Shown here piece by piece: positions 10,178 to 19,009 of a stretch of DNA of 64,000 bases (its first letter is position 1; every line of letters begins with the position of its first letter). The position numbers were made by a program, and so were the translations under genes. This stretch comes from Pseudonocardia sp. N23 (lineage in GTDB: Bacteria > Actinomycetota > Actinomycetes > Mycobacteriales > Pseudonocardiaceae). Location: contig NZ_BEGX01000001.1 in assembly GCF_002583555.1 (NCBI RefSeq), forward strand, positions 62,001 to 126,000, read 5' to 3'. The notes below the pieces were generated by a model. That model did no database searches. It was not told the DNA's origin and saw only the letters and a list, made by a program, of their open reading frames with translations.

Positions 10178-10546
10178 GGGGGTGAACGGTTTCGACTTCG
10201 GCTGTAGATCGAGGTGAAGCGTGCCGAGGAAGGCGACGATGATCTCGCAAACCACCCGTCGCAAAAAATCAAGCGCCGACAAGAGTCAGCGCGCGTACGC
10301 CCTCGCCGCCTGAGCGAGGAGCGTCGCTGTCGGACCGGGGGCTCCCTCGCCCCGGATCCCGGCATCATTCAGAGGGATCACCGTGCGAGCCGGTCGCGGG
10401 CTCGCACGGGACACCAAACAGCGACTGGGATCGTCACTCCGGCTTGTTCGCGTGACCGGAGGGTCCGAGTAGAGGCATAGCGGACTGCGCACGGAGAAGC
10501 CCTCGAGAAGCAACGGAGGACCCGGGTTCGATTCCCGGCACCTCCA
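10178..10546 (+). ncRNA. ssrA: transfer-messenger RNA (tmRNA)
   Basis: The 5' acceptor strand GGGGGTG (10178-10184) pairs with CACCTCC (10539-10545) and is followed by the tRNA-like GAACGGTTTCGACTTCG. The 3' end carries GGGTTCGATTCCCGG. The tag frame ends at TGA 10311-10313. By alignment with the mycobacterial tmRNA the likely resume codon is GCC at 10275, giving ADKSQRAYALAA. The terminal CCA is not encoded exactly (ACACC), so it would be added after transcription. TAGGAT at 10140-10145 could be a -10 box. Confidence 0.95.
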
Positions 10547-10555
10547 CACCCCTGA

Positions 10556-10598
10556 ACACCGGGGCCGCACCGCTCACCGAGCGGGGCGGCCCCGGTGT
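10556..10598 (+). terminator. intrinsic terminator after ssrA
   Basis: A long GC-rich hairpin sits 9 nt past the tmRNA. ACACCGGGGCCGC (10556-10568) pairs with GCGGCCCCGGTGT (10586-10598) and an inner CCGCTC/GAGCGG stem closes on a 3-nt loop. It is followed by CGTTTCC, a weak U-tract. Confidence 0.8.
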
Positions 10599-10675
10599 CG
10601 TTTCCGGACACACCTCGGTGTCACGCGGGTCGGGCGTCGATTAGCCTTGCTCACGAAGTGGACGAGAGGGATCAG

Positions 10676-12022
10676 GTGCGCATGCGGGGCAGGTCCGGCA
10701 ACAAGGGCTCGGCGGCGGTGGCGCTGCCCCGGGAGATCTGGGTCCTGGTGGGCGCCGCCTTCGTGATCGCGGTCGGGTTCGGGGTGGTCGCGCCCGCGCT
10801 GCCGACGTTCGCGCGGAGCTTCGACGTCGGCGTCACCGCGGCGTCGCTGGTCATCAGCCTGTTCGCCGTGTTCCGGCTCGGGTTCGCGCCCGTCAGCGGA
10901 CGGCTCGTCAGCCGGTTCGGCGAGCTGCGCGTCTACGTCGTGGGCCTCGGGATCTCGGCCACGTCGAGCGCCCTGTGCGCCTTCGCGACCACCTACTGGC
11001 AGCTGCTGTTCTTCCGCGCGTTCGGCGGCATCGGCTCGACGATGTTCACCGTCTCGGCGGTCTCGCTGCTCGTGCGGCTCGCCCCGCCCGAGGCGCGCGG
11101 CCGGGCCTCGGGGAGCTGGGCCACCGGCTTCCTGCTCGGCAACGTCGCCGGTCCGCTGCTCGGCGGGCTGCTCATCGGGTTCGGTCTCCGGGTGCCGTTC
11201 CTCGCCTACGCGGGTGCGGTCGTCGTCGCGCTCGTGCTCACCGGCGTCATGCTGCGCGGGCGCACCGGCCTTCCCGTGTCGGCGGACCCCACCGCCGCGT
11301 CCCCCGCGACGTTCCGCACCGCGTTCGAGCACCCCACCTACCGTGCCGCGCTGGCGGCGAGCTTCGCCAACGGCTGGGTCGTCTTCGGCGTCCGCGTCGC
11401 GATGGTGCCGCTGTTCGTCGTCATGGTGCTGCGCGAGGCCGACGCCTGGTCCGGCTACGCGCTGGGGGTGTTCGCCGTCGGCAACGCCGCCACGCTGATG
11501 ATCTCGGGCCGCTGGTCGGACCGCTCGGGCCGCAAGCCGCCGGTGATCGCCGGGCTCGCCGTCGCGGCCGTTGCGACGGGGGTGCTGGGCCTCGTCGAGT
11601 CGCTGCCGGTGTTCCTGGCGCTGTCGCTGATCTGCGGCGTCGGCAGCGGGCTGGTCAACCCGGCGATGACCGCCGCGGTCGCCGACGTCATCGGCGCGAA
11701 GGCGCGTGGCGGCACCGTTCTGGCCGGGTTCCAGATGGCGGGCGACCTCGGCGCCATCGCCGGCCCGCTGGTCGCAGGCTTCGTGGCCGAGCACGCTGGC
11801 TTCGGCTGGGCCTTCGGCGTCACCGGGGTGATCTCGGCGCTCGCGCTGCTGTTCTGGGTGCGGGCACCCGAGACCCTCCCGGCGGGAGGCGGGGTCGCCG
11901 CCGACGACTCGATCCCGGACTGCGTGGCCGCCGAGGCCGGCCCGACGTCGCTGGCGACGTCGCCCGAGCTCGCCCCGGTCGTCGTGCCCGCCGCCCCGTC
12001 CACACCCCGGAAGAACAGGTAG
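10676..12022 (+). CDS. MFS transporter (drug:H+ antiporter type)
   Basis: This is a 448-residue major facilitator with about twelve hydrophobic helices. The loop after TM2 reads FAPVSGRLVSRFGELRVYVV, and motif A recurs in the second half as GRWSDRSGRKPPVIAGLA. The GTG at 10676 is preferred because GAGAGGG lies 5 nt upstream; an upstream ATG at 10595 would start inside the ssrA terminator. It faces away from the VIT1-like gene, the two stops being 94 bp apart. Substrate unknown. Confidence 0.9.
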   Translation: MRMRGRSGNKGSAAVALPREIWVLVGAAFVIAVGFGVVAPALPTFARSFDVGVTAASLVISLFAVFRLGFAPVSGRLVSRFGELRVYVVGLGISATSSALCAFATTYWQLLFFRAFGGIGSTMFTVSAVSLLVRLAPPEARGRASGSWATGFLLGNVAGPLLGGLLIGFGLRVPFLAYAGAVVVALVLTGVMLRGRTGLPVSADPTAASPATFRTAFEHPTYRAALAASFANGWVVFGVRVAMVPLFVVMVLREADAWSGYALGVFAVGNAATLMISGRWSDRSGRKPPVIAGLAVAAVATGVLGLVESLPVFLALSLICGVGSGLVNPAMTAAVADVIGAKARGGTVLAGFQMAGDLGAIAGPLVAGFVAEHAGFGWAFGVTGVISALALLFWVRAPETLPAGGGVAADDSIPDCVAAEAGPTSLATSPELAPVVVPAAPSTPRKNR

Positions 12023-12116
12023 CTCGACCCGCCCGGCGCAACCTCACGGTCGTCGGCGGTCCGGATCGCGACCGTGAGGGGTGCGCGCGGCCCCGGGCCG
12101 GCGGCCGGAGGGTGGC

Positions 12117-12839
12117 TCAGCTCGTCGCGACACCGATCAGGGAGCCGACGAGGTAGGTCGCGCCCGCCGCGATCGCCCCGAACATGAGCTGCCGCAGCCC
12201 GGCGCCCCACCAGGAGCGGGCGGTGAACCGCGAGGTCAGCGCGCCCGCCACGAACAGTCCCACCGCGCCGACCGCCAGTCCCAGCCTCAGCGACGACGAC
12301 CCGAACAGGAACGACAGCAGCGGGATCACCCCGCCGACGGCGAAGCACAGGAACGACGACCCGGCCGCCACCCACGGCGACGGCGACTCGTCGGGGTCGA
12401 TTCCGACCTCCTGGGTGACGTGCAGCTTCAGCTCGAGCTCGGGGTCGGCGTGCAGCTCCGTCGCGACGGCCTCGGCGGTCGCCTCCGACAGGCCCATCTC
12501 GCGGTAGCGGGTGACGAGCTCCGCGCGCTCGGCGTTCGGATGGCGCTGCAGCTCCTCGCGTTCGATGGCGACCTCGGCCTGCACCGCGTCGTTCTGCGCG
12601 CTGACCGACGCGAACTCACCGAGCGCCATCGAGAACGCGCCCGCGACGAGCCCGGCCATGCCGGTGAGGATGATGCCCTCGCGGTCGACCCCGCCGCCGC
12701 CGACGCCCGCGACCAGCGCGATGTTGGTGACGAGCCCGTCCATCGCGCCGAACACCGCGGCGCGCAGCCAGCCCCCGGACACGTCGGCGTGGTGGTGGTC
12801 GCGGTCGTGTGCGGCGGCCTCGTCGGCAGGCACGGACAT
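12117..12839 (-). CDS. VIT1/CCC1-family membrane protein (iron/manganese transport)
   Basis: The 240-residue protein starts with a His/Asp-rich N terminus, then TM1 with the family hallmark FGAMDGLVTNIALVAG, TM2 (GMAGLVAGAFSMALGEFASV), a glutamate-rich cytoplasmic helical region near residues 85-150 that binds metal in VIT1 homologues, and three more membrane helices near the C terminus. VIT1/CCC1 proteins move Fe2+ or Mn2+ out of the cytosol by proton exchange (known for plant and yeast homologues). TACCGT ends 6 nt before the ATG, so translation may be leaderless. Confidence 0.88.
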   Translation of the reverse strand: MSVPADEAAAHDRDHHHADVSGGWLRAAVFGAMDGLVTNIALVAGVGGGGVDREGIILTGMAGLVAGAFSMALGEFASVSAQNDAVQAEVAIEREELQRHPNAERAELVTRYREMGLSEATAEAVATELHADPELELKLHVTQEVGIDPDESPSPWVAAGSSFLCFAVGGVIPLLSFLFGSSSLRLGLAVGAVGLFVAGALTSRFTARSWWGAGLRQLMFGAIAAGATYLVGSLIGVATS

Positions 12840-12908
12840 GGCCGTACGGTACCCCGGATCGTCCGTCCATGTTGGACCCGAGTGAGCCTGTCCTCAGGTC
12901 GTGCGAGG

Positions 12909-13470
12909 CACACCTTCGTCGCCGACCAGCTCGGCCGGCACGTGCACCCGACGGCCGAGCACCGCGACCGCGAGGTGGTCCTCGTCGAGTCGTCGCGCGC
13001 TGGGCCGGCACCGCTACCGCCGGCAGAAGCTGCACCTGCCTCGTCGCCGACATCCTCCCGGCGTCCGTCTTCGCCCTGTCCCGCACGGACTTCGCCGACT
13101 GGGCGGGTGACCGCGAGACGTTCCGGCTGGGAGGACTTCCACCGGTCGCGACGCACGCGCTCCGACGTCCTCATGGACGGCGACCAGGCTGTGGGCGGGC
13201 GCTGGAACCACGACCACGACAACCGCGAGCCGCCACCGAATGGTCACCGAATGGCGCCCGCACGCTCGACGTCCGGGGTCGTGGACGCCCACCGGGGACG
13301 ACATCGACGAGCAAGGTCCGTGCCGACCTCGACACCGCCGGGTGTCCTACGGTCGGCAACGACGGCCCACGGCTGTTCGCCGTCACCACGCCGGGGCCCG
13401 GAAGGCACTCACCGCGTTCGGCCCCTACGAGGACGCCATGCTCGGCGACGACTGGGCGATGGCGCACTCG
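12909..13470 (+). pseudogene. relic of a photolyase/cryptochrome-related gene (COG3046 type)
   Basis: Pieces of one protein appear in order but in shifting frames: HTFVADQLG followed by DREVVLVESS (frame from 12909), then RALGRHRYRRQKLHL, then DFADWAGDRETFRL, then DVLMDGDQ plus GRWNHDHDNREPPPNG near 13197-13245, then VGNDGPRLFAVT, and finally FGPYEDAMLGDDWAMAHS (13417-13470). These are the N-terminal landmarks of the deoxyribodipyrimidine photolyase-related family, normally about 500 residues. At least five frame changes are needed and the FAD/Fe-S half is missing, so it is a dead gene. Confidence 0.8.
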
Positions 13471-13635
13471 CCGACCTCGATGCCGGCTCCGTCACCGCAC
13501 CGCCCGCGCCGTCGCCTCCATGCGCCGACGACGTCGACGCCGTGCTCGAACAGGAAGGCGCGCGCGAGACGTTCCGACCCGATCGGGACCCGGTCCCCTG
13601 AACGGTCTCTCAGGAACCGCCGATACTCTGATCGG

Positions 13636-14127
13636 GTGGAGCGAGGGCGCATTCTCGACGTCATCGGGACCCTCGCGCGGCTGGGCCTCGCCGCGGTGTG
13701 GCTCGTGTCCGGCACCATCAAGGCCGTCGACCCCGACCAGACCTACATCGCCGTCCGCGCCTACGACGTGCTGCCCACCGGCGTCGTCTCGGTCGTCGCC
13801 ACCGTGCTGCCCTTCCTGGAGCTGGCCCTCGGGGTCCTGCTGCTGATCGGGCTCGGCACGCGCGCGGCCGCGGCGCTCGCGGCGGTCGTGCTCGTCGTCT
13901 TCATCGCGGGCGTCGTGCAGGCCTGGGCACGCGGACTGTCGATCGACTGCGGCTGCTTCGGCGGCGGCGGGCAGGTCGCGCCCGACGCGACGGCCTACGG
14001 TACGGAGGTCCTGCGCGACGTCGGGTTCCTGCTGCTCGCCGGATGGCTGATCGTCCGCCCACACACCCTGTTCGCGCTCGACGGGCGCCTGGAGAGCCGG
14101 CCGGTTCGGTCGGGGGAGAGGAACTGA
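13636..14127 (+). CDS. MauE/DoxX-type membrane protein, thiol-redox partner
   Basis: This 163-residue protein has four hydrophobic helices (TMs near residues 10-30, 45-70, 72-92 and 125-143) and a cysteine pair in IDCGCFGGGGQ, a hallmark of MauE-like proteins thought to shuttle electrons for disulfide chemistry. The GTG at 13636 has TACTCT 6 nt upstream (13624-13629), indicating a leaderless start. A DsbA-like protein starts 2 bp after its stop, so the pair probably forms one extracytoplasmic thiol-oxidation module (inference). Confidence 0.88.
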   Translation: MERGRILDVIGTLARLGLAAVWLVSGTIKAVDPDQTYIAVRAYDVLPTGVVSVVATVLPFLELALGVLLLIGLGTRAAAALAAVVLVVFIAGVVQAWARGLSIDCGCFGGGGQVAPDATAYGTEVLRDVGFLLLAGWLIVRPHTLFALDGRLESRPVRSGERN

Positions 14128-14128
14128 C

Positions 14129-14884
14129 GTGGGCGGAGCCTCGCGCAGCGAGAAGAACCGGAAGCAGGCGGCCAACCACCGGCTCGCCGCGGCCGGGATC
14201 ACCCCGAAGCAGAGCGGACCGTCCGGCGGCACCCGGATCGCGCTGATCGTCGTCGCCGCGGTGGTCGTCGTCGCCGGCGTCATCGGCTACTTCGTGATCC
14301 ACAACCGGCAGTCGACGACGCCGAACTACGCAGTGGCCGCCAGCGGCACCGTCGTCACCGCGGGCAAGGCCGACGCCCCCGTGACCGTCGACGTGTACGA
14401 GGACTACCTCTGTCCCGTCTGCGAGCGGTTCGAGTCCCGCTACAGCGACGACGTCACCACCGCCCTCAACGACGGCAAGATCAAGGTCAACTACCACTCG
14501 ACCGCGATCCTCGACCCCCTCACCACCCCGGCCGGCTACTCGACGCTCGCCGCCAACGCCGCCCTCTGCGCGGTGCCCGCCGGCATCTGGCCCGCGTACC
14601 ACAAGGCGCTCTACGCCGACCAGCCCGCGGAGAAGAGTGCCGGGCTCACTGCGGCGCAGCTCGTCCAGAAGGGTGTCGACCTCGGGGCCAAGAACGCCGA
14701 CTGGTCGACGTGCGTCACCGGAAACAGCAACGCCGCCGCCATCACCGAGGCCACCAAGGCCGCCATCGGCAACACCGCGCTTCAGACCAACGGCCGGTTC
14801 GGCACCCCGACGATCCTCGTCAACGACGCCAAGATCGACCTCAACGACAGCAAGTGGCTCGAGAACGCCATCGCCGGCAAGTAG
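14129..14884 (+). CDS. membrane-anchored DsbA-like thioredoxin-fold protein
   Basis: This 251-residue protein has a basic cytoplasmic N terminus, one signal-anchor helix near residues 33-56 and an external thioredoxin-4 domain. The active site is DYLCPVCERF near residues 92-101 and the cis-proline loop is FGTPTILVN near 226-234. Two more cysteines (ALCAVP and STCVTG) could form a second disulfide. It is coupled to the MauE-like gene 2 bp upstream. Probable role: forming or isomerising disulfides in exported proteins. Confidence 0.9.
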   Translation: MGGASRSEKNRKQAANHRLAAAGITPKQSGPSGGTRIALIVVAAVVVVAGVIGYFVIHNRQSTTPNYAVAASGTVVTAGKADAPVTVDVYEDYLCPVCERFESRYSDDVTTALNDGKIKVNYHSTAILDPLTTPAGYSTLAANAALCAVPAGIWPAYHKALYADQPAEKSAGLTAAQLVQKGVDLGAKNADWSTCVTGNSNAAAITEATKAAIGNTALQTNGRFGTPTILVNDAKIDLNDSKWLENAIAGK

Positions 14885-14904
14885 CCCTGTGAGCGGCGAC
14901 TCGC

Positions 14905-16941
14905 TCAGGTGAGGGGATCCGGAGCGCGACCGCCCAGGTGCCGGGCGAACCAGTCGAGGATGATCTCCGCGCGCTGGACCCGGTGCCGCGGCGAGCCGGT
15001 GCGGCTCAGCCCGTGGCTCTCCTTCTCGAAGCGGTGGTACTCCACCGGCCGGCCCAGCATCCGCAGCGCCACGAACAGCTGGTCGGCCTGGTCGATCGGG
15101 CATCGCAGGTCGTCCTCGGAGTGCAGGATCAGCACCGGCGTCCGCATGTCCTGCACATAGGTGATCGGCGACATCCGGCGGTAGACGTCGGGGCGCCGCA
15201 CGTGGTCCACGCCGATCTCGAAGCGGAAGAACCCCGCCACATCCGACGCCCACTCCAGCGACTCCAGGTTGTTCACCGCGCGCTCGCTGCAGGCCGCGAC
15301 GAACCTGTCGGTGTGCCCGATCAGCCAGCTCGTCAGGTAGCCGCCGTACGAGCCGCCCAGCACCCCCACCCGGTCCGGGTCGAGGTCCGGGTTCGCGGCC
15401 AGCGCTGCGTCCAGCACCGCGAGGACGTCGTCGGCATCGATCCCGCCCCAGCCCGTGCCCGGGTCGATCTCCGCCTCCGGAGCTCGGATCGCGCGCGCCC
15501 ACGCCTGCGTGCCCCCGGTCGACCCGTGCGGGTTGCAGTACACGACCGCGTACCCCGCGCCCGTCCACATCTGGAACTCGTCGAACCACGTCTCCCCGTA
15601 CTGCGTCATCGGGCCGCCGTGGATCGACAGCAGCACCGGCGCCCGCTCGCCCGCCGGCTCCGCGGGCCGCAGGAGCCACGCGTCGACCTCGCCGTCGCCC
15701 GCCGGCGAGGCCACCGTGAACCGTTGCGGCGCCCGCGGCGGCACCGCGGCGTGGAAGGTGTCCCCGGCCGCCGTCAGGCGCCGCTGCGTGCCGTCGGGGT
15801 CGAGCACGAACAGATCGGGCAACGACGTCGCCGTCGTCGCCGTGAACGCCAGCGTGCCGCCCGCCGCGTCGTAGCCCGTGACCCAGCGCGGCCCGTCGAC
15901 GACCGGCGCGCTCGGCCCACCCGCCACCGGCACCCGGCGCACGTGCACGCTGCCGTGGTCCTCGCACGAGAACAACAGCCCGTCCTCGTCCCAGAGCGGC
16001 GCCCGCGCCCCGGGCATCGGCACGCACTGGCGGTCCAGCCCCGCGGTCAGGACCGTCTCCTCGCCCGTTGCCACGTCGATCACCACGACCTGGCTGTGCG
16101 AGTGCACCACCCGGCTGTCGTCGGCCAGCGCCGCGATCCGCGTCCCGTCCGGAGACCACGACGGAAGCTGGTGCGCGAACGTCCGCCGGGTCAACGCGCG
16201 CGGCTCCTCGACACCGTCCGGGTCGACGAGGACGACGTCGGTCAGGATCGGGGAGAGGTCCCAGTCGTCGTACCGGGCAGTGGTCACCGCGATCGTCGCG
16301 CCGTCGGGCGACCACGCGGGCCCGCCGTGCTCGAACGGCCCGCCCGCCACCAGCCGTGGCGGCCCGGACCCGTCCACCGCGACGACGAACACGCTGCGCG
16401 GCCGGTCCACCGTCCAGCCCTCGCCGTCGAGCCGGGTGAACAGCCGCTCGATCCGCCGCGGCGGGCGCGCCCGCTCGTCCGGCTCGTCGTGGCGCGACGT
16501 CGGCTCCCGCGACGCGAACGCGATGCGTGACCCGTCCGGCGACCACGCCGGCTCCTCGACCGCCTCGGACCGGGTGCACAACGTCCGCACCTCACCGCCG
16601 CTGTGCACCGGGGCCACGTGCAGGGTCGAGCGTTTGTCGTCGCCACGCCTGCTCGTGAACGCCAGCCACCGCCCGTCCGGCGACCACGCCGGCTGCCCGT
16701 CACCGTGCTCACCCGACGAGAACGGCCGCGGCGGGGAGGACCCGTCGGACGCCGCGACCCACACCGCGCTGCGGTAGACGTTGGCGTCGAGATCGACGTG
16801 CGTGACGACGAAGGCGACGAGCCTGCCGTCGGGCGACACCCGGGGGTCGGTGACGTGCGCGATCCTGGTGATGTCGGCGGGCTGCACCTGGGGAACGGTA
16901 GGCGAGGGGTGACCCGGTTGCAGAGGCGTATTCGAGGCCAT
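14905..16941 (-). CDS. S9-family prolyl oligopeptidase / acylaminoacyl-peptidase
   Basis: The 678-residue protein has an N-terminal beta-propeller made of repeated WSPDG blades and a C-terminal alpha/beta-hydrolase domain. The catalytic serine is in GGSYGGYLTSW, the aspartate in ILHSEDDLRCP and the histidine in EKESHGLSRTG, the order and spacing of S9C peptidases. The ATG at 16941 is preferred over one five codons upstream because GGAAA precedes it. No signal peptide is visible, so it is probably cytosolic peptide turnover. It is divergent from tRNA-Ala, 20 bp away. Confidence 0.94.
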   Translation of the reverse strand: MASNTPLQPGHPSPTVPQVQPADITRIAHVTDPRVSPDGRLVAFVVTHVDLDANVYRSAVWVAASDGSSPPRPFSSGEHGDGQPAWSPDGRWLAFTSRRGDDKRSTLHVAPVHSGGEVRTLCTRSEAVEEPAWSPDGSRIAFASREPTSRHDEPDERARPPRRIERLFTRLDGEGWTVDRPRSVFVVAVDGSGPPRLVAGGPFEHGGPAWSPDGATIAVTTARYDDWDLSPILTDVVLVDPDGVEEPRALTRRTFAHQLPSWSPDGTRIAALADDSRVVHSHSQVVVIDVATGEETVLTAGLDRQCVPMPGARAPLWDEDGLLFSCEDHGSVHVRRVPVAGGPSAPVVDGPRWVTGYDAAGGTLAFTATTATSLPDLFVLDPDGTQRRLTAAGDTFHAAVPPRAPQRFTVASPAGDGEVDAWLLRPAEPAGERAPVLLSIHGGPMTQYGETWFDEFQMWTGAGYAVVYCNPHGSTGGTQAWARAIRAPEAEIDPGTGWGGIDADDVLAVLDAALAANPDLDPDRVGVLGGSYGGYLTSWLIGHTDRFVAACSERAVNNLESLEWASDVAGFFRFEIGVDHVRRPDVYRRMSPITYVQDMRTPVLILHSEDDLRCPIDQADQLFVALRMLGRPVEYHRFEKESHGLSRTGSPRHRVQRAEIILDWFARHLGGRAPDPLT

Positions 16942-16961
16942 GTACGGTTTCCACATCGCAA

Positions 16962-17036
<75 letters not shown>

Positions 17037-17062
17037 CACGATGAGGGTGGAAACCCCAAGGT

Positions 17063-17098
17063 CAGGGCCTTGATTCAGTTGTCTGAGTCGGGGCCCTG
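17063..17098 (+). terminator. intrinsic terminator after tRNA-Ala
   Basis: A 15-bp stem (17063-17077 pairing with 17084-17098, including G-U pairs) closes on the 6-nt loop GTTGTC and is followed by TTTC. It lies 29 nt past the tRNA. Confidence 0.75.
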
Positions 17099-17681
17099 TT
17101 TCATGTTCGGGGCGGACCGCCTCACATTCTCCACACGCCGTTCAGCTGTCGTGGCCGGCAGCGGCGGCGGTGGATCAGCTCACGTGGTCACTCCGCTCGG
17201 CTTGCTCATCCCGGGAGCTCCGCGAGGCGTCGCGAGCTGCATCGCGGTCGCCGGCGGAGGGATGGGCGTGGGTCCGCTTCGTGAAGCACGGATCAGCGCA
17301 GCCGGCCCACGCGCACACAATGACGTCGGGCACGCGGTGGTCGACAGGAACGTCAGGCAGCTGTGCCGTGAGCCTGACCCGGCGCACGCCAGCGAGGTCC
17401 ATCAGCTCGTAGGCGCGTCGGCGAGCAGTTTCCCCGGATACAGTGCGGGGCCCAGCCACTCGGGCTGGGCCCCGCTCCTTCAGAGTCTGACGTTAGCGAT
17501 TCAGATGATTGGAGGCTTCTCTGACGGTCACCCTCCCAACTGTCCCGATCTGCCGCCGTCCCTGTGGCGTTCGCGTAGCCGCTGTTCGAGGCGGAGATAG
17601 TCCCTCTCCGCGCCTGATGAGTCAAGTCTTGCCGGCGACGGCGGACCTGCCGTCGAACGGTCGCTGGTGGGCAGAGGCCGA
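17099..17681. other. stretch without a convincing gene
   Basis: About 580 bp less GC-biased than the surroundings. A minus-strand ORF of 94 codons (17175-17459) has no recognisable domain and no clear ribosome site, and overlapping plus-strand ORFs look random. The position just downstream of a tRNA gene is a common integration site, but no integrase and no second copy of the tRNA 3' end was seen. Confidence 0.4.
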
Positions 17682-18050
17682 TCAGCCGGCGGCAGACGGA
17701 GTTCCGTTTCCGGTGCCCGGTTGCTCCTTGCCTTGTCGAGCGCGTAACGCGAGCGGTACCCCGGCGAGATCCTCGTCGTTGCACAGCAGTTTCACTTCGT
17801 AGTAGATGCCGTCGGGGCTGTCGTCGTAGTCGAGGTGGACTCCGATGACATCCACCGGTTCGCCGAGCCAGTTCTGCACGTCGCGAAGCCAACGGGCGGA
17901 ACGTTCCAACGCCGAGGGCAGCTCGTCGTCGCGGAAACCGACCGGTCGATACGGCACATCCTGGATCGCGTCGTAGCCATGAGGTGGCCGCGGCAGGGCA
18001 TGGGCCAGTCCGGAGTCGTCGAGGTCCAGGGAGAAAGGCTTCTCGCTCAC
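17682..18050 (-). CDS. small hypothetical acidic protein
   Basis: A 122-residue reading frame starts at GTG (VSEKPFSLDLDDSG...). The centre is protein-like (LGEPVDVIGVHLDYDDSPDG followed by IYYEVKLLCNDEDLAGVPLA) and the tail is low complexity. I do not recognise the family. The acidic, beta-rich centre is reminiscent of small immunity-type or structural proteins, but nothing supports such a role. It sits alone between the tRNA-Ala flank and the DJ-1-type gene. The alternative ATG 12 codons upstream adds a basic stretch and seems less likely. Confidence 0.5.
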   Translation of the reverse strand: MSEKPFSLDLDDSGLAHALPRPPHGYDAIQDVPYRPVGFRDDELPSALERSARWLRDVQNWLGEPVDVIGVHLDYDDSPDGIYYEVKLLCNDEDLAGVPLALRARQGKEQPGTGNGTPSAAG

Positions 18051-18375
18051 TCGCTCAGGATGGGGCCCTCGCTGCGACGGGGGCAAGTCCCGCGCAGTGT
18101 CCCGATATGGGGGTCGCCACCGTTCTCGGTCGGAACTCGCTCGTCCAGGCCGCCGGCACCGCCACCATCACAGCCTCCTCGTGGAGGCCCTGCCTGTTCG
18201 GCCGTGCAGCCGCGTCGTGCGTGGTCGGGTCCGTCCCGTACCTCTGTCCATCTCGGACACGACGTAGGTTGCGCGGGCCGGTGGCCGAAAAGGTGCGAAC
18301 CTTGTCATTGGGGGTCAGAGGCGCGGAATGCCAGCCTGGTGGAGCTCGGACCCATCGCCTCGAGGGAGCCACCCT
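18051..18375. other. intergenic stretch before the DJ-1-type gene
   Basis: No gene is supported. It is the shared upstream region of the small hypothetical gene (leftward) and the DJ-1-type gene (rightward). GAGGGAG at 18362-18368 is the ribosome site of the latter. Confidence 0.4.
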
Positions 18376-18999
18376 GTGCAGATCGCCATCGTTCTCTACC
18401 CCGACTTCACCGCGCTGGACGTCATCGGACCGTACGAGGTCCTGGGTCGCCTGCCCGGTGCCGAGGTCGTGTTCGTGGCGGAGAACCCCGGCCTCGTGCG
18501 CAACGACCAGCACAGCCTCTCGGTCAGCCCCGGAGCCACGTTGGACGAGGTGACGAACCCGGACATCGTCCTGATCGGCGGTGGTCCGGGGTTCGCCGGC
18601 CAGCTGGGTGACGGGAAGCTGCACGAGTGGCTGCGGGCCGTCGACCGCACCAGTACCTGGACCACGTCCGTGTGCACGGGCGCGCCCATCCTGGCGGCGG
18701 CCGGACTGCTCGAGGGCCGGAGGGCGACGACCCACTGGTCGGCGATGGACGAGCTGGAGCGGTTCGGCGCGATCCCTGCGCACGAACGCGTCGTGTTCGA
18801 CGGCCACTACGTCAGCGGCGCCGGGGTCTCGGCAGGAATCGACATGTCCCTCACCCTTGCGGGCAGGATCGCCGGCGACGAGACCGCGCAGATGGTCCAG
18901 CTCATCATCGAGTACGCCCCCGAGCCGCCGTACCAGGCCGGTTCGATCGAGGTGGCCCCTGCGTCGGTGGTCGAGAGCGCCCGCGCGGCACTGACGTAG
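18376..18999 (+). CDS. DJ-1/PfpI-family protein (isonitrile hydratase-like)
   Basis: This 207-residue single-domain protein of the class I glutamine-amidotransferase-like superfamily has the nucleophile elbow SVCTGAPILAAAGLL (Cys near residue 101), the acidic residue of DVIGPYEVLGRLPG, and WSAMDELERFGA. That pattern is shared with isonitrile hydratases and ThiJ-like proteins. The GTG at 18376 is chosen because GAGGGAG lies 7 nt upstream; the ATG at 18328 would add an unrelated leader. It converges with the GlxA-like regulator, leaving 10 bp between the stops. Confidence 0.85.
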   Translation: MQIAIVLYPDFTALDVIGPYEVLGRLPGAEVVFVAENPGLVRNDQHSLSVSPGATLDEVTNPDIVLIGGGPGFAGQLGDGKLHEWLRAVDRTSTWTTSVCTGAPILAAAGLLEGRRATTHWSAMDELERFGAIPAHERVVFDGHYVSGAGVSAGIDMSLTLAGRIAGDETAQMVQLIIEYAPEPPYQAGSIEVAPASVVESARAALT

Positions 19000-19009
19000 T
19001 ACCTCGTCG

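Noticed and set aside
10286-10570. Minus-strand reading frame with a CRESNPGPPL-type peptide over ssrA
   Set aside because: This peptide arises whenever the antisense of a tRNA-like 3' end is translated; the strand encodes tmRNA.
13901-16579. Long minus-strand reading frame overlapping mauE, the DsbA-like gene and the S9 peptidase
   Set aside because: It is an out-of-frame shadow of the peptidase, rich in Arg, Gly and Ala, with no motif.
17175-17459. 94-codon minus-strand ORF after tRNA-Ala
   Set aside because: No family, no ribosome site, and overlapping open frames on the other strand; support is too weak.
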